Assembly (NCBI GenBank): GCA_022824005.1
Contig: JAJEBG010000023.1
Coordinates: 87,020 to 151,019 of the forward strand
DNA: 64,000 bases
DNA from: Paracoccaceae bacterium
GTDB taxonomy: Bacteria > Pseudomonadota > Alphaproteobacteria > Rhodobacterales > Rhodobacteraceae
Direction of reading: 5' to 3'
Numbering within the stretch: the first letter of the stretch is position 1; every line of letters starts with the position of its first letter. The notes beneath the pieces were generated by a model. That model did no database searches. It saw only the letters and a list, made by a program, of their open reading frames with translations, and was not told the DNA's origin. Shown here piece by piece: positions 11,823-22,695 of the stretch. Both the position numbers and the translations under genes were made by a program.

Positions 11823-12971
11823 ATGGATTTTTCGCTGACTGAAGAGCAGGAAGCCATCATGGAAATGGCGCGGGGATTTGGGGAAGACAATATCGCCCCG
11901 TATGCTCTTGACTGGGATAAAGAAGGAAATATTCCCAAAGAACTATGGCTGGAGGCTGGAAAACTAGGTCTGGGTGCCATTAATGTCAGTGAGGATTTCG
12001 GTGGCTCTGGTCTCTCTCGACTCGACGCGTCGTTGATCTTTGAAGCCTTGTCTCGGTCCTGTCCGTCGGTGGCCGCTTTTCTCTCCATCCACAATATGTG
12101 TGTATGGATGATCGATACCTTTGGCGATGAAGACCTGAAGGCGCGATTTCTCGACCAAGCCGTGACGATGAATCAGGTGCTGTCATATTGCTTGACCGAA
12201 CCGGGTTCTGGCTCTGATGCGAGTGCACTCACGACATCAGCATCTCGAACCAATCACGGCTGGCGGCTCAATGGCACCAAGTCCTTTATTTCCGGCGGTG
12301 GCTACTCCGATGCCTATATTGTCATGGCCCGTACCGGCACACAGGATTCAAAAGGAATTTCTGCCATCGTGGTGACGGCCGATGCGCCGGGGCTTTCCTT
12401 TGGGGGATTGGAAGATAAAATGGGCTGGCGGGCGCAACCCACTCGACAGGTTCAAATGGATGATTGTGACGTGAGCATGAATAATTTGTTGGGTGAAGAA
12501 GGGGCGGGATTTCGTTACGCTATGGCCGGGCTTGACGGCGGCCGGCTCAACATTGCCGCGTGCTCACTCGGGGCCGCCCAATCCGCTTATGAGAAAACCC
12601 TGACCTATATGGACGAGCGGAAAGCCTTTGGTGAAAAACTTCACGCCTTTCAAGCCTTGCAATTCAAAGTCGCTGACATGAAAACCCAATTGGAAGCTGC
12701 CCGATCAATGTTGCGACAAGCGGCTTGGAAACTCGACCAAAAGGCAAAAGATGCCACCGCCTTCTGCGCCATGGCAAAGCGTTTTGTCACGGATACAGGT
12801 TTTAACGTGGCCAACGAATGCCTTCAGTTGCATGGTGGATATGGCTACCTCACAGATTATGGGATTGAGAAAATCGTTCGCGACCTCAGAGTCCATCAGA
12901 TACTTGAGGGAACCAATGAGATCATGCGGTTGATTATCTTTCGACATATTCAAGCCGAACTTCATCAATGA
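11823..12971 (+). CDS. Acyl-CoA dehydrogenase, probably isobutyryl-CoA dehydrogenase
   Basis: A 382-residue FAD acyl-CoA dehydrogenase with CLTEPGSGSDASAL (FAD/substrate loop), GTKSFISGGG, the family helix GLDGGRLNIAACSLGAAQ and QLHGGYGYLTDYGIEKIVRD; the catalytic glutamate lies in LEGTNEIMR near residue 367. The N-terminal part LSIHNMCVWMIDTFG and the operon (mmsA before, 3-hydroxyisobutyryl-CoA hydrolase and dehydrogenase after) point to isobutyryl-CoA as substrate, as in ACAD8-type enzymes. The family is certain; the substrate is a context inference. The next gene overlaps it by four bases. Confidence 0.93.
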   Translation: MDFSLTEEQEAIMEMARGFGEDNIAPYALDWDKEGNIPKELWLEAGKLGLGAINVSEDFGGSGLSRLDASLIFEALSRSCPSVAAFLSIHNMCVWMIDTFGDEDLKARFLDQAVTMNQVLSYCLTEPGSGSDASALTTSASRTNHGWRLNGTKSFISGGGYSDAYIVMARTGTQDSKGISAIVVTADAPGLSFGGLEDKMGWRAQPTRQVQMDDCDVSMNNLLGEEGAGFRYAMAGLDGGRLNIAACSLGAAQSAYEKTLTYMDERKAFGEKLHAFQALQFKVADMKTQLEAARSMLRQAAWKLDQKAKDATAFCAMAKRFVTDTGFNVANECLQLHGGYGYLTDYGIEKIVRDLRVHQILEGTNEIMRLIIFRHIQAELHQ

Positions 12972-14020
12972 ATGACATTATCGTCCGCGTCGAAGGCCGA
13001 GCGGGTCGGATCACATTGAACCGGCCTCACGCCCTCAACGCCATGACATATGCCATGTGTCTGGCCATCAAAGAGGTGTTGAAATGTTGGGTTAACTGCC
13101 CTGATGTTGACCTTATACTCATTGACGCGATTGGCGAACGTGCCTTCTGTGCCGGGGGCGATGTCGCCGATATGTATCATCGCGCCCCCAACGATCGGAC
13201 TGTTTTCGGACGAAAGTTCTGGCGGGACGAATATCGGATGAATGCGGCAATATCCGACTACCCGAAACCCATCGTCAGTTTTCTCCACGGATTTGTGATG
13301 GGGGGTGGTGTGGGTATCGGCTGTCACGGCTCGCACCGGATTGTCGGAGAGAGCAGTCAAATCGCCATGCCTGAATGCGCCATTGGTTTGGTTCCCGATG
13401 TCGGCGGCTCCTATCTCTTGGCACAAGGGCCGGGGCGGACGGGCGAATATCTCGGCATCACTGGCCAGCGCATGAATGCGACGGATGCCATACTCATCGG
13501 CTTTGCCGACATATTTATCGCCCAATCAGATTGGCCAGAGATCAAAGGTGCGCTTTGCCGCGAGGGTCAACTGACCGCTATTGAGGCCGCCACATCCCCT
13601 CCTCCAATGGCGAGTCAAATAACTCCGCAACAAGATTCCATTGATCAACATTTCTCACAATCAACCCTCGTCGATGTGATGAACTCGCTTGAGAATAAAA
13701 AGTCAGATTTTACGAATCATTGTCTTAAATTGATGTCTCGAAACTCACCTTTGTCGATGGCTTGCACATTGGCGTTGATTGGACAGCAAAGGCGATCGCA
13801 AGATTTACGTCAAGGATTGAGTCTCGAATACCGTTTTGTTTCGCGTGCTCTCGATTCGGCTGATTTTATGGAGGGGATCCGCTCGTTAATTATCGACAAA
13901 GATAACCAACCCAATTGGAGCCATGCCGCGCCTAATGAGATTGAAGACATTGAAATTGAAGCCCTCCTCGCGCCACTCGGAACCGACGAATTGACGTGGG
14001 ATGATAGGCCTCACTATTGA
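12968..14020 (+). CDS. 3-hydroxyisobutyryl-CoA hydrolase (crotonase fold)
   Basis: A 350-residue crotonase-superfamily protein of the HIBCH type, longer than simple enoyl-CoA hydratases. It releases 3-hydroxyisobutyrate from its CoA ester in valine catabolism. Motifs are GRITLNRPHALNAMTYAMC, AFCAGGDVADMY (first oxyanion-hole segment), GFVMGGGVGIGCHGSHRI and MPECAIGLVPDVGGSYLL; the catalytic-acid region differs from true hydratases and the extra C-terminal third (LEYRFVSRALDSADFMEGIR) is typical of HIBCH. Its start overlaps the acyl-CoA dehydrogenase stop (ATGA), and mmsB follows. Confidence 0.93.
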   Translation: MNDIIVRVEGRAGRITLNRPHALNAMTYAMCLAIKEVLKCWVNCPDVDLILIDAIGERAFCAGGDVADMYHRAPNDRTVFGRKFWRDEYRMNAAISDYPKPIVSFLHGFVMGGGVGIGCHGSHRIVGESSQIAMPECAIGLVPDVGGSYLLAQGPGRTGEYLGITGQRMNATDAILIGFADIFIAQSDWPEIKGALCREGQLTAIEAATSPPPMASQITPQQDSIDQHFSQSTLVDVMNSLENKKSDFTNHCLKLMSRNSPLSMACTLALIGQQRRSQDLRQGLSLEYRFVSRALDSADFMEGIRSLIIDKDNQPNWSHAAPNEIEDIEIEALLAPLGTDELTWDDRPHY

Positions 14021-14040
14021 ATCAGAAGGATGACGATGCC

Positions 14041-14916
14041 ATGACAGTTAAGATCGGCTTTATTGGACTTGGAAATATGGGGGCGCCCATGGCACGCAAC
14101 CTCAAACAGTCAGGCTATGATGTCACCGGATTTGACATTCAAGCCCCTTGCCCAACCGAATTGGTGGCGGCTTCATCTGTTGAGGACGCCGCCACGAGCA
14201 AAGATATCGTGGTGACGATGCTGCCCAACGGCGCGGCATTGCAAGCGGTCACGCATGATATTCTTCCCGTCATGTCGTCGGGCTCACTCTTGCTTGATTG
14301 TTCGACCGTTGAGATTGATCACGCGCGCCAGGCCGCTCGGGATGCCTATGCCAAGAGCATTGAATTTGTGGACGCGCCTGTCTCTGGTGGGGTCGTCGGT
14401 GCCGAAGCCGGAACGCTGACCTTTATGGCCGGGGGGCGCCCATCGGCCTTCGCGCGAGCCCGTCCACTCTTTGATATACTTGGGGGAAAGGCTGTCCATT
14501 GCGGCGAAACGCCGGGCTCGGGCCAAGCGGCAAAAATCTGCAATAACATGATTTTGGGCGCGACAATGATCGTCACATGTGAAGCCTTTGCCCTTGCCGA
14601 CCAACTAGGTTTGGATCGCCAAAAAATGTTTGACGTGGTCTCGACCTCTTCGGGGTATAGTTGGAGCCTCAACGCTTATTGCCCCGCCGAAGGTGTGGGA
14701 CCAGAATCGCCCGCTGACCATAACTACAAGCCCGGTTTCGCGGCTGATTTGATGCTCAAGGACTTGCGTTTAGCGCAGATGGCGGCCGCGTCCACGGGTT
14801 TGTCGACAAAGATGGGACAGCTGGCGACCGAAATTTACGCTGATTTTGTTGAAAATAAGTCGGGATCAGGTCTCGATTTTTCTGGGATTTTGAAAATGTT
14901 GAAAGCCAATGGATAA
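14041..14916 (+). CDS. mmsB: 3-hydroxyisobutyrate dehydrogenase
   Basis: NAD-dependent oxidation of 3-hydroxyisobutyrate to methylmalonate semialdehyde, the substrate of MmsA. The Rossmann motif IGFIGLGNMGAPMARNL opens the protein, the substrate loop VDAPVSGGVVGAEAGTL is near residue 118, and the catalytic-lysine helix GSGQAAKICNNMI is near 160-172. The ATG at 14041 has an AGAAGGA site upstream and gives the standard 291-residue length; a TTG at 14017 overlapping the previous stop would add eight residues. It is the last gene of the valine operon. Confidence 0.96.
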   Translation: MTVKIGFIGLGNMGAPMARNLKQSGYDVTGFDIQAPCPTELVAASSVEDAATSKDIVVTMLPNGAALQAVTHDILPVMSSGSLLLDCSTVEIDHARQAARDAYAKSIEFVDAPVSGGVVGAEAGTLTFMAGGRPSAFARARPLFDILGGKAVHCGETPGSGQAAKICNNMILGATMIVTCEAFALADQLGLDRQKMFDVVSTSSGYSWSLNAYCPAEGVGPESPADHNYKPGFAADLMLKDLRLAQMAAASTGLSTKMGQLATEIYADFVENKSGSGLDFSGILKMLKANG

Positions 14917-14949
14917 TTAAATCAAGATTGGTTGCGCCCTGATCTCTGA

Positions 14950-17805
14950 TCAAGCGGCGGCGTTCTCACGCGCCAGAATTTGACGAAGAAATTTTCCTGT
15001 TTCACTGATTGAAGAGCGGGACACCTGCTCTGGTGTCCCCTCGGCGATGACACGTCCCCCTTGTTCTCCCCCTTCAAGGCCCATGTCAATAATCCAGTCG
15101 GCGGTTTTAATCACATCCAAATTATGTTCAATCACCACAACGCTGTTGCCCTCGTCGACCAATCGGTGAAGAACGGCGAGCAACCGTTTGATGTCCTCAA
15201 AGTGAAGGCCGGTCGTCGGCTCATCGAGTACATAGAGAGTGCCGCCTTGTGATTTTTTTGATAATTCCTTGGCCAGTTTGACCCTTTGGGCTTCCCCGCC
15301 CGACAAAGTGGGGGCTGATTGTCCTAGTGTGATATAGCCAAGGCCAACCGATTGCAGCGATGACAGTTTGTTGTGAATGGCCGGGATAGCGGAGAAAAAC
15401 TGTGCCGCTTCTTCAACCGTCATATTTAAGACATCAGCGATAGAACGACCACGATATTTGACTTCCAGAGTCTCTCGATTGTAGCGCGCTCCCCGACAAC
15501 TCTCACAAGCCACGTAAATGTCGGGTAAGAAATGCATCGCCACCTTCTTGACCCCGTCGCCTTGACAGGCTTCACATCGCCCCCCTTTAACGTTGAAAGA
15601 GTATCGGCCGACTTTATAGCCACGGGCTTTGGACTCGGGAAGTTTCGAAAACCAATCTCGGATCGGTGTAAAGGCGTCTGTGTAGGTCGCGGGATTGGAG
15701 CGTGAGGTACGACCTATGGGTCTTTGATCAATATCAATCGCATTGCGAAGCGCATTGAGACCTTCAACGGAATCACAATGGCTTGGCGGCGCGCGGTGGG
15801 AATTGAAGTAAGATTCAGCATGGCGAAACAGCGTTTCAAATGTCAACGTTGATTTACCGCTCCCCGATACACCTGTTACGCAAACAAATTTGCCGAGGGG
15901 AAATTCGACATCAATCGATTTGAGATTGTGACCCTTGGCTCCTATGACCCGCACCGACGCGCCGTTTCCAGCGCGGCGAGTGGCGTTATAACTGATGGCA
16001 CGAGCGCCTGAGAGATACTGTCCTGTTAGGGATTCAGGAACCGCCTGAATTTCGGCCGGTGTGCCTTGTGCAATCAGCTCTCCCCCATGCCGTCCGGCGC
16101 CGATACCAATATCAATGATCATATCGGATTCGCGCATGGCCTCCTCATCATGTTCGACGACAATGACTGTGTTGCCTTGATCACGAAGGTTCTTGAGGGT
16201 GGCGAGGAGTTTCTGATTATCGCGTTGATGAAGACCAATTGACGGCTCATCGAGGACATAAAGAACACCAGAGAGACCGGCGCCCACTTGGCTCGCGAGA
16301 CGAATTCTCTGGCTCTCACCGCCCGAAAGTGTGCCTGATGTTCGCGCCAACGTGAGATATCCTAACCCGACATTCTCCAGAAATCTCAGTCTTTCGTTGA
16401 TTTCTTTGAGAATCGGTGTGGCGACTTTGTGTTTTTCGTCAGAGAAGGTGGGGCGGATCGCTTCAATCCACTTCAACGCATCGGTGACACAAAGTTCAGT
16501 CACCTGACCGATATGTTTTTGGTCAATTTTGACCGCCAACGCCTCGTCTCGTAGCCGGAAGCCTGCGCAGGCTTTACAATCTCTTTGGTTTTGAAATTGC
16601 TCAAAATGGTCACGCACATGGTGCGATTCGGTTTCCCGAAACCGTCTCTCCATGTTGGGGATGACGCCTTCAAAGACTCGTTTGACTGTATAAGAGCTGT
16701 TGGAGTCAGAGAATTTGAACTCAATGATCTCTTTTCCTGACCCGTAAAGGACGATGTGGCGAAAAGATTCGGGAAGAGTTTTCCATTTTTTATGCGGGTT
16801 GATGCCATAATGCCGCGCCAAAGAATCGATGGTTTGTTCACGATAGAGTGACGTTGACCGCTGCCATGGCTCGATGGCGTCATAAGCGAGAGGTTGATTT
16901 TCGTCGGGAATGATTCGACGTTCATCGAAATACATTTCTCGCCCCAAACCATCACAGGCCGGACAAGCCCCAAATGGCGCATTGAAGGTAAAGAGTCGCG
17001 GTTCGATTTCGGGGATCGAAAAGCCCGACACCGGACAGGCAAAATTTTCTGAAAAGGTCAGTTCCACGCGATCTTGACCTTCAACTTCAACATGTGCGAG
17101 GGCGATCCCCTCAGCTTGATCTAGCGAGGTTCGAAGAGAGTCGGCGAGCCTTTGCTCAATGCCCTCTTGCATGACAATCCGATCGACCACCAATTCGATA
17201 TGATGGCGGATATTCTTTTTGAGGGCGGGGACATCATCAAGTTCATAAACCTCCCCATCGATTCGAACTCGTTGGAATCCTCGTTTTTGAAAGTCCTGTA
17301 ATTCTTTCTTAAACTCCCCTTTACGGTCACGAACCACGGGAGCCATGAGAAGCACTCGCGTGCCTTCAGAAAACCTCTTTAGCCGATCAACCATATCGTG
17401 AACTTGCTGTGCCTCAATCGGTAGGCCCGTGTCGGGCGAATAAGGTGTCCCGGCGCGAGCAAATAAAAGGCGCAAATAATCATAGATTTCAGTGACGGTA
17501 CCGACAGTCGACCGAGGGTTGCGCGATGTTGTCTTTTGTTCAATTGAGATGGCCGGTGAAAGACCGGTGATGGAGTCAACGTCCGGCTTTTCCATGACGT
17601 TCAAGAATTGTCGTGCATAGACCGACAAACTTTCTACATAACGGCGCTGGCCTTCGGCGTAGATGGTGTCCATCGCCAAGGATGACTTTCCTGATCCGCT
17701 CAAACCGGTCAAGACAATGAGTTTGTTGCGTGGGATATCGACATCAATCGATTTGAGATTATGTTCACGCGCACCACGGACTTGGATGACTTTGACGTCA
17801 GACAT
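14950..17805 (-). CDS. uvrA: Excinuclease ABC subunit A
   Basis: The damage-recognition ATPase of nucleotide excision repair. Two ABC modules are visible: Walker [17 protein letters not shown] near residue 33 with signature [14 protein letters not shown], and Walker [16 protein letters not shown] near 640 with signature [15 protein letters not shown]. Zinc-binding cysteine clusters occur in [10 protein letters not shown] and in [10 protein letters not shown]...[10 protein letters not shown]. The ATG at 17805 has a GGGAGA site; a GTG two codons upstream is less likely. It is divergent from ssb, the usual alphaproteobacterial arrangement. I found no clear GTTC-N7-GTTC LexA box in the intergenic region. 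Confidence 0.98.
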   Translation of the reverse strand: MSDVKVIQVRGAREHNLKSIDVDIPRNKLIVLTGLSGSGKSSLAMDTIYAEGQRRYVESLSVYARQFLNVMEKPDVDSITGLSPAISIEQKTTSRNPRSTVGTVTEIYDYLRLLFARAGTPYSPDTGLPIEAQQVHDMVDRLKRFSEGTRVLLMAPVVRDRKGEFKKELQDFQKRGFQRVRIDGEVYELDDVPALKKNIRHHIELVVDRIVMQEGIEQRLADSLRTSLDQAEGIALAHVEVEGQDRVELTFSENFACPVSGFSIPEIEPRLFTFNAPFGACPACDGLGREMYFDERRIIPDENQPLAYDAIEPWQRSTSLYREQTIDSLARHYGINPHKKWKTLPESFRHIVLYGSGKEIIEFKFSDSNSSYTVKRVFEGVIPNMERRFRETESHHVRDHFEQFQNQRDCKACAGFRLRDEALAVKIDQKHIGQVTELCVTDALKWIEAIRPTFSDEKHKVATPILKEINERLRFLENVGLGYLTLARTSGTLSGGESQRIRLASQVGAGLSGVLYVLDEPSIGLHQRDNQKLLATLKNLRDQGNTVIVVEHDEEAMRESDMIIDIGIGAGRHGGELIAQGTPAEIQAVPESLTGQYLSGARAISYNATRRAGNGASVRVIGAKGHNLKSIDVEFPLGKFVCVTGVSGSGKSTLTFETLFRHAESYFNSHRAPPSHCDSVEGLNALRNAIDIDQRPIGRTSRSNPATYTDAFTPIRDWFSKLPESKARGYKVGRYSFNVKGGRCEACQGDGVKKVAMHFLPDIYVACESCRGARYNRETLEVKYRGRSIADVLNMTVEEAAQFFSAIPAIHNKLSSLQSVGLGYITLGQSAPTLSGGEAQRVKLAKELSKKSQGGTLYVLDEPTTGLHFEDIKRLLAVLHRLVDEGNSVVVIEHNLDVIKTADWIIDMGLEGGEQGGRVIAEGTPEQVSRSSISETGKFLRQILARENAAA

Positions 17806-17883
17806 TGACACTATCTCCCTACGGAATTTTCGCTACCGCAATCGGCAATTATTGGCAATGGTCTGACGGCGATAAGTTTTGTC

Positions 17884-17898
17884 ATCACATGGTGTGAT
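17884..17898. promoter_or_regulatory. Perfect palindrome in the uvrA-ssb divergent region
   Basis: ATCACATGGTGTGAT is a six-base inverted repeat with a three-base centre, 79 bases upstream of uvrA and 176 upstream of ssb. It does not match the alphaproteobacterial LexA consensus. It may be an operator or chance; nothing else in 17806-18073 stands out except A/T-rich sequence and a GAGGGGAGA ribosome-binding site before ssb. Confidence 0.3.
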
Positions 17899-18073
17899 TT
17901 AGTCATAAAATAGGGTCAATTAAAACCAGATAAACCATTTCTTTCATAGAAAATGCCACCGATGAGAGTATTATTTGATCGCCTTCGCCAGAAAGTTTTT
18001 GCTTGCTAATTGTCATCAAATAAAAGAGGTTAAAACGGTTTAAGTCATTAATTTCAATCGAGGGGAGATCGAT

Positions 18074-18562
18074 ATGGCCGCATCTGTCAACAAGGTCATT
18101 ATTCTTGGCAATCTGGGGGGTAATCCGGAAGTTCGAGAATTTCCCTCTGGAGCCAAATATTGCCGGTTTGGGGTGGCCACGAGTGAGCGATGGAATGATC
18201 GGAATAGTGGTGAGAGCCGGGAGCGGACAGAATGGCATAATGTCACCGTTTATGCCGAGCAACTGGTGCGAATCTCTGAACAATATCTCCACAAAGGCGA
18301 CAAAGTTTATATTGAAGGCAAACTAGAAACCCGAAAGTGGCAGGATCAAGACGGTCGTGACCGCTATACGACAGAAGTGGCTGTTCGACCCTATGGCGGA
18401 CAGATTTGTCTCTTGGGTGGGCGTGGCTCAGGCGCAAATCAAGATTCCCAGAGCCAAGTGGGAACCTCCTACGGCGGTGGCAGCCATCAGAGTTCGCCTT
18501 CGCCCAAAACCGAGAGTGACGCCTCGCGAATGGATGACATGGACGATGATATCCCGTTCTAG
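18074..18562 (+). CDS. ssb: Single-stranded DNA-binding protein
   Basis: A 162-residue SSB. The OB-fold domain covers about residues 1-110 (NKVIILGNLGGNPEVREF, EWHNVTVYAEQLV, GDKVYIEGKLETRKWQDQDG); a Gly/Ser/Gln-rich linker follows; and the acidic tail DDMDDDIPF is the protein-interaction tip recognised by replication and repair proteins. A strong GAGGGGAGA site precedes the ATG. It is divergent from uvrA and followed after 107 bases by gyrA. Confidence 0.98.
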   Translation: MAASVNKVIILGNLGGNPEVREFPSGAKYCRFGVATSERWNDRNSGESRERTEWHNVTVYAEQLVRISEQYLHKGDKVYIEGKLETRKWQDQDGRDRYTTEVAVRPYGGQICLLGGRGSGANQDSQSQVGTSYGGGSHQSSPSPKTESDASRMDDMDDDIPF

Positions 18563-18669
18563 GTTTTTTTTGAATACCCATTCTCTAAAACGTATTTGAT
18601 CTACAAACACCATGATCCCCACCTCTTTAAATCACGTGAAGCACACTCCGAATGGGGTGATGAGCAGGT

Positions 18670-21363
18670 TTGACCTTGGATGATTTGACCGGCCGGCCCA
18701 AGGATGATGATCCTTCCAAAGGCCTAGGCGGGCCGACAGTATCCATCGTCGATGAGATGCGCTCGGCGTATCTCGACTATGCCATGAGTGTCATTGTGTC
18801 GCGGGCGATCCCCGATCTTCGTGACGGTCTCAAACCCGTCCATCGTCGTATTCTTTACGCCATGTTCGAATCCAACAATTTACACGACAAACCGTACCGA
18901 AAATCGGCGCGGCCTGTTGGCGATGTGATGGGGAAATATCACCCCCATGGTGACGCGGCCATTTATGATGCCTTGGTTCGAATGGCGCAAGACTTTTCGA
19001 TGTCTCTGCCCTTGCTAGACGGGCAAGGCAATTTTGGCTCGATGGATGGCGACAACCCGGCGGCAATGCGATACACCGAAGTCCGTATGGCCAAGGCGGC
19101 GCAATGGCTGCTCACCGATATTGATCGCAATACGGTTGATTTTGAAGACAATTATGACGGTAAAGATCGTGAACCGGTTGTGCTTCCTTCGCGCTTTCCC
19201 AATATCCTCGTCAACGGCGGGGGTGGAATCGCTGTCGGCATGGCGACCAACATACCTCCGCACAATCTCGTCGAGGTTGTTGACGCCACATTAGCCATGA
19301 TTGCTGATCCTGATATTTCAATTGAAAGTCTGATGGAGATCATGCCGGGACCTGACTTTCCGACCGGTGGTGTGATTCAAGGCCGTCTTGGATGCATGAA
19401 AACTTACACGAAAGGGCGTGGTGGCATTGTGATTCGTGCCAAAACGCGACTCGAAGAATTCGGACAAGATCGTGTGGCCATCATCATTGACGAGATACCG
19501 TACCAAGTGAACAAAGCTGATTTGATCGAACAAATCGCCCATGTAGTGCGGGATAAAAAGGTCGAGGGGATTTCGGCGGTTCGAGACGAATCTGACCGCA
19601 CGGGGGTCCGCGTCGTGATTGAACTCAAACGCGATGTGACACCGGAAATTGTGCTCAATCAATTATGGAAGAACACGCGATTAGAGACGTCGTTCAATTG
19701 CAACATGCTCGCTTTGAACGGGGGGCGTCCCGAACGGATGCCCTTGGACAAAATTCTGCGGTCTTTCATTGCCTTCCGTGAACACGTCGTCACGCGACGG
19801 ACCGCTGATGAGCTCAGTCGCGCCCGAACTCGTAGCCATTTGCTTTGTGGACTGGCCGTGGCCGCGTCCAATATCGATCAGGTTGTCGATATCATCCGAT
19901 CCTCAAATGAACCGGCGACGGCAAGGTCCCGTCTCATGGAAAAAAATTGGGTGGCGGACGAAATTGCCGAATATGTGCGTCTGATTGATGATCCTCTCAA
20001 TGCGTTGCGAGAGGATGGAACTTACCGCTTATCCGATGCGCAAGCGCGCGCGATTCTTGAATTGAGACTGCAGCGGTTGACCGCAATGGGCATTCAAGAA
20101 ACAACGAATGAATTGCAAAAACTCGCCGACAAGATTCGTGAATGCCTAGATATCCTTGGCTCTGGTGAGCGCGTGAGAGCGATCATTTCCGCTGAACTCA
20201 ATGAGGTTAAAGATACCTTTCCAATCAGCAGGCGAACCGACATTTCAGAGTCTGAGGAAGACATTGACGACGAAGACCTGATTGAACCAGAAGAGGTCGT
20301 CGTCACCATTACGCAAGGGGGATATATCAAACGAACCTCATTGAATAACTTTAAGGCCCAGAACCGTGGCGGTAAAGGATTAACCGGAATAGCGACCAAG
20401 GATGAAGACTTCGTTATCGCGCAATATGTCGTCAATACTCACGATGCTCTCTTGTTTTTTACCACCGATGGATATGTCTACAAAATCAAAGCTTGGCGAC
20501 TTCCAAGATCGGGCCGTAACGCCCGTGGCAAAGCGATTGTTAATATTTTTCCAGCGATAAACACTGGGGTATCAATCGCCGCCATTACGCCCATTGATAT
20601 TGATGAAGCCCAGTGGGATGAGCGGCAGATCGTTTTTGCGACTTCGGCCGGGCAGGTTCGCCGTAATCAATTGTCTGATTTTACCAATGTTCGGAGAAGT
20701 GGCAAAATCGCCATGCGATTGCCCGACGGAGTGAAATTGGTGAACGCGTGTATTTGTTCAGAAACAGACGATGTCTTGATGGCAAGTGCCAATGGGCGAG
20801 CGATACGTTTCTCAGTCTTAGATGTGAGAATAGTTGCATCAAGGAATTCCATGGGCGTCCGTGGAATGCGGCTGAAAGTTGACGATCAAGTGGTGGCCAT
20901 GGAGGTCATTCCAAATTTTAAAACCAGTCAATCCGACCGTGTCGCCTTTCTCAAAAAGCGTCGTGCTGAACGAATCGGAAAATCTATTGATGAGCCCGCC
21001 ATAGATTCGGAAATAACATCACTTGAGGCAAAACAATACGAAGATATGCTCAATGCTGAACGGTTGCTCTTAACCATCACTCGGGATGGCAAAGGCAAAT
21101 GTTCAAGCTCTTTTGATTATCCTCAAAAAAGCCGCGCCGGCCAAGGTGTCAAAGCGATGCGCGGCGGCAAAATTGTCGCTTTTCTCGCCGTCACTAATGA
21201 AGACCAAATCATGTTGACAAGCGGGTTGGGTCAGTCCATTCGCTGTCGGGTTGCCAATATCTCTTTTCGCTCACGGTCAGCTGGAGGCGTTCGTGTCTTC
21301 AATTTGCCCAATGGTGAAGAGGTCGTCGCGGTGGCACGGATTGATGATCCTGAGGAAAATTGA
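18670..21363 (+). CDS. gyrA: DNA gyrase subunit A
   Basis: The breakage-reunion subunit of DNA gyrase, 897 residues. The start is a TTG with an AGCAGG site; a stop three codons upstream excludes a longer frame. Seen are [18 protein letters not shown], the catalytic-tyrosine segment [12 protein letters not shown], and the GyrA box [11 protein letters not shown], which allows DNA wrapping and separates it from ParC. The quinolone-resistance region reads [17 protein letters not shown], with alanine at the position of E. coli Ser83 and aspartate kept at position 87. The stop overlaps the gluQ start codon. Confidence 0.97.
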   Translation: MTLDDLTGRPKDDDPSKGLGGPTVSIVDEMRSAYLDYAMSVIVSRAIPDLRDGLKPVHRRILYAMFESNNLHDKPYRKSARPVGDVMGKYHPHGDAAIYDALVRMAQDFSMSLPLLDGQGNFGSMDGDNPAAMRYTEVRMAKAAQWLLTDIDRNTVDFEDNYDGKDREPVVLPSRFPNILVNGGGGIAVGMATNIPPHNLVEVVDATLAMIADPDISIESLMEIMPGPDFPTGGVIQGRLGCMKTYTKGRGGIVIRAKTRLEEFGQDRVAIIIDEIPYQVNKADLIEQIAHVVRDKKVEGISAVRDESDRTGVRVVIELKRDVTPEIVLNQLWKNTRLETSFNCNMLALNGGRPERMPLDKILRSFIAFREHVVTRRTADELSRARTRSHLLCGLAVAASNIDQVVDIIRSSNEPATARSRLMEKNWVADEIAEYVRLIDDPLNALREDGTYRLSDAQARAILELRLQRLTAMGIQETTNELQKLADKIRECLDILGSGERVRAIISAELNEVKDTFPISRRTDISESEEDIDDEDLIEPEEVVVTITQGGYIKRTSLNNFKAQNRGGKGLTGIATKDEDFVIAQYVVNTHDALLFFTTDGYVYKIKAWRLPRSGRNARGKAIVNIFPAINTGVSIAAITPIDIDEAQWDERQIVFATSAGQVRRNQLSDFTNVRRSGKIAMRLPDGVKLVNACICSETDDVLMASANGRAIRFSVLDVRIVASRNSMGVRGMRLKVDDQVVAMEVIPNFKTSQSDRVAFLKKRRAERIGKSIDEPAIDSEITSLEAKQYEDMLNAERLLLTITRDGKGKCSSSFDYPQKSRAGQGVKAMRGGKIVAFLAVTNEDQIMLTSGLGQSIRCRVANISFRSRSAGGVRVFNLPNGEEVVAVARIDDPEEN

Positions 21364-22295
21364 GGTCCCGTCCCGCCATCGGGCATTACAGCAGGTCATC
21401 CGTGACGTTGGGCGAGGCTATATCATCCACATGGCGTGACCGATTTGCGCCCTCTCCCACCGGACCTTTGCATCTTGGCCATGCTTTTTCAGCTCTGACC
21501 ATCTGGGAGGCGGTACAGCGAGAAAATGGTCAATTTCTTCTTCGTATTGATGATATTGATACGGGGCGCTCGCGGGACCATTATGTGACCGGGATATTCG
21601 ACGATCTAGCTTGGCTTGGAGTGGAATGGCCGACTCCCGTCATGCGACAATCGGATCGTCGCCCCCGTTATGCCACAGCCCTCCAGACGCTCATTGATCT
21701 TGGCATTTGTTATCCGTGCAGTTGTTCACGACGGGACATTCAAACCGCTCTGTCGGCCCCGCATCATCGCCCCGAATCATTTTTACACAATGTAACCGAG
21801 ATCTATCCGGGCACATGCCGCTCTCGTTCCATCGAAGATGCTGGCCCCGATGACACGATCAGATTGGATATGCGCAAGGCTATTGAGAAGCTCGGTGGAG
21901 AAAATGCTGTTGGCAAAATCAGCTATAGAGATATCGGTGCCCAACACGCGGGCACTCATTTTCTAAATGTCCGCCAACTCCTTTACGCTCATGGCGATAT
22001 CGTGCTCGCTCGCCGAGACATTAAAACATCCTATCATCTCTCGGTCGTGGTGGATGACCGGGACATGGCGGTCAGCCATGTCAGCCGCGGTGAAGATTTG
22101 TTTGGCTCCACGCAGATTCACCGCCTTCTGCAAACCTTGCTAGATATTGCGCCCCCCATTTGGAATCACCATCGCCTTATCAAGGATGAGGCGGGCCACC
22201 GTCTTGCCAAGCGTGATAAGGCGCGCTCCTTGTGTGAGTTGCGCCAATCGGGTTATTCACCCGATTGGGTACGGAAACGACTAGGCCTGTTATAG
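21360..22295 (+). CDS. gluQ: Glutamyl-Q tRNA(Asp) synthetase
   Basis: A short GluRS paralogue lacking the anticodon-binding domain; family members attach glutamate to queuosine 34 of tRNA(Asp). Seen are RFAPSPTGPLHLGHAFSAL (the HIGH region), LLRIDDIDTGRSR, a zinc site with CYPCSCSRRDI and YPGTCR, and the ending HRLAKRDKARSL with the KRD replacement of KMSKS. The frame starts at a TTG overlapping the gyrA stop, which puts the first family motif at residue 27. A GTG at 21405 or TTG at 21411 may be the real start. It is convergent with hisI. Confidence 0.92.
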   Translation: MRSRPAIGHYSRSSVTLGEAISSTWRDRFAPSPTGPLHLGHAFSALTIWEAVQRENGQFLLRIDDIDTGRSRDHYVTGIFDDLAWLGVEWPTPVMRQSDRRPRYATALQTLIDLGICYPCSCSRRDIQTALSAPHHRPESFLHNVTEIYPGTCRSRSIEDAGPDDTIRLDMRKAIEKLGGENAVGKISYRDIGAQHAGTHFLNVRQLLYAHGDIVLARRDIKTSYHLSVVVDDRDMAVSHVSRGEDLFGSTQIHRLLQTLLDIAPPIWNHHRLIKDEAGHRLAKRDKARSLCELRQSGYSPDWVRKRLGLL

Positions 22296-22301
22296 TGGAC
22301 C

Positions 22302-22640
22302 TCAAGATGTCGCATCATTCGCTTGGTCAATCTCATTAAAGAAACAGCTTCGCGCTCCCGTATGGCAGGCGACACCGGTTTGGTTGACCTTAGCCAACAG
22401 ACAGTCTTGATCGCAATCGGCCTTGATTTCAACAAGATCCTGAACATGACCACTGGTCTCGCCTTTAACCCAATAGCACTGTCGAGAGCGTGACCAATAT
22501 GTCATCCGCCGAGTGGTCAACGTCCGTTGGATAGACTCTTGATTCATCCACGCCATCATCAATACATCGCCGACCTGATCGTCTTGCACAACGACAGGTA
22601 TCAGTCCATCGGAATTAAATTTTAAGCCTGTGATTTCCAT
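22302..22640 (-). CDS. hisI: Phosphoribosyl-AMP cyclohydrolase
   Basis: The third step of histidine synthesis, opening the purine ring of PR-AMP. It is a stand-alone 112-residue enzyme without the HisE domain. Seen are VLMMAWMNQESIQRTL, MTYWSRSRQCYWVKGETSGH, the metal-binding segment IKADCDQDCLL and ACHTGARSCFF with the conserved cysteine. It is convergent with gluQ and divergent from the IscU-like gene. No other his gene is near. Confidence 0.97.
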   Translation of the reverse strand: MEITGLKFNSDGLIPVVVQDDQVGDVLMMAWMNQESIQRTLTTRRMTYWSRSRQCYWVKGETSGHVQDLVEIKADCDQDCLLAKVNQTGVACHTGARSCFFNEIDQANDATS

Positions 22641-22695
22641 TTGGTGTCTATCCTTTGATTTTTTTCAATTGAACCCTACATCAGGGGAAAGGACG

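Noticed and set aside
17806..18073. LexA (SOS) box between uvrA and ssb
   Set aside because: No GTTC-N7-GTTC or close variant was found; only an unrelated ATCACA/TGTGAT palindrome.
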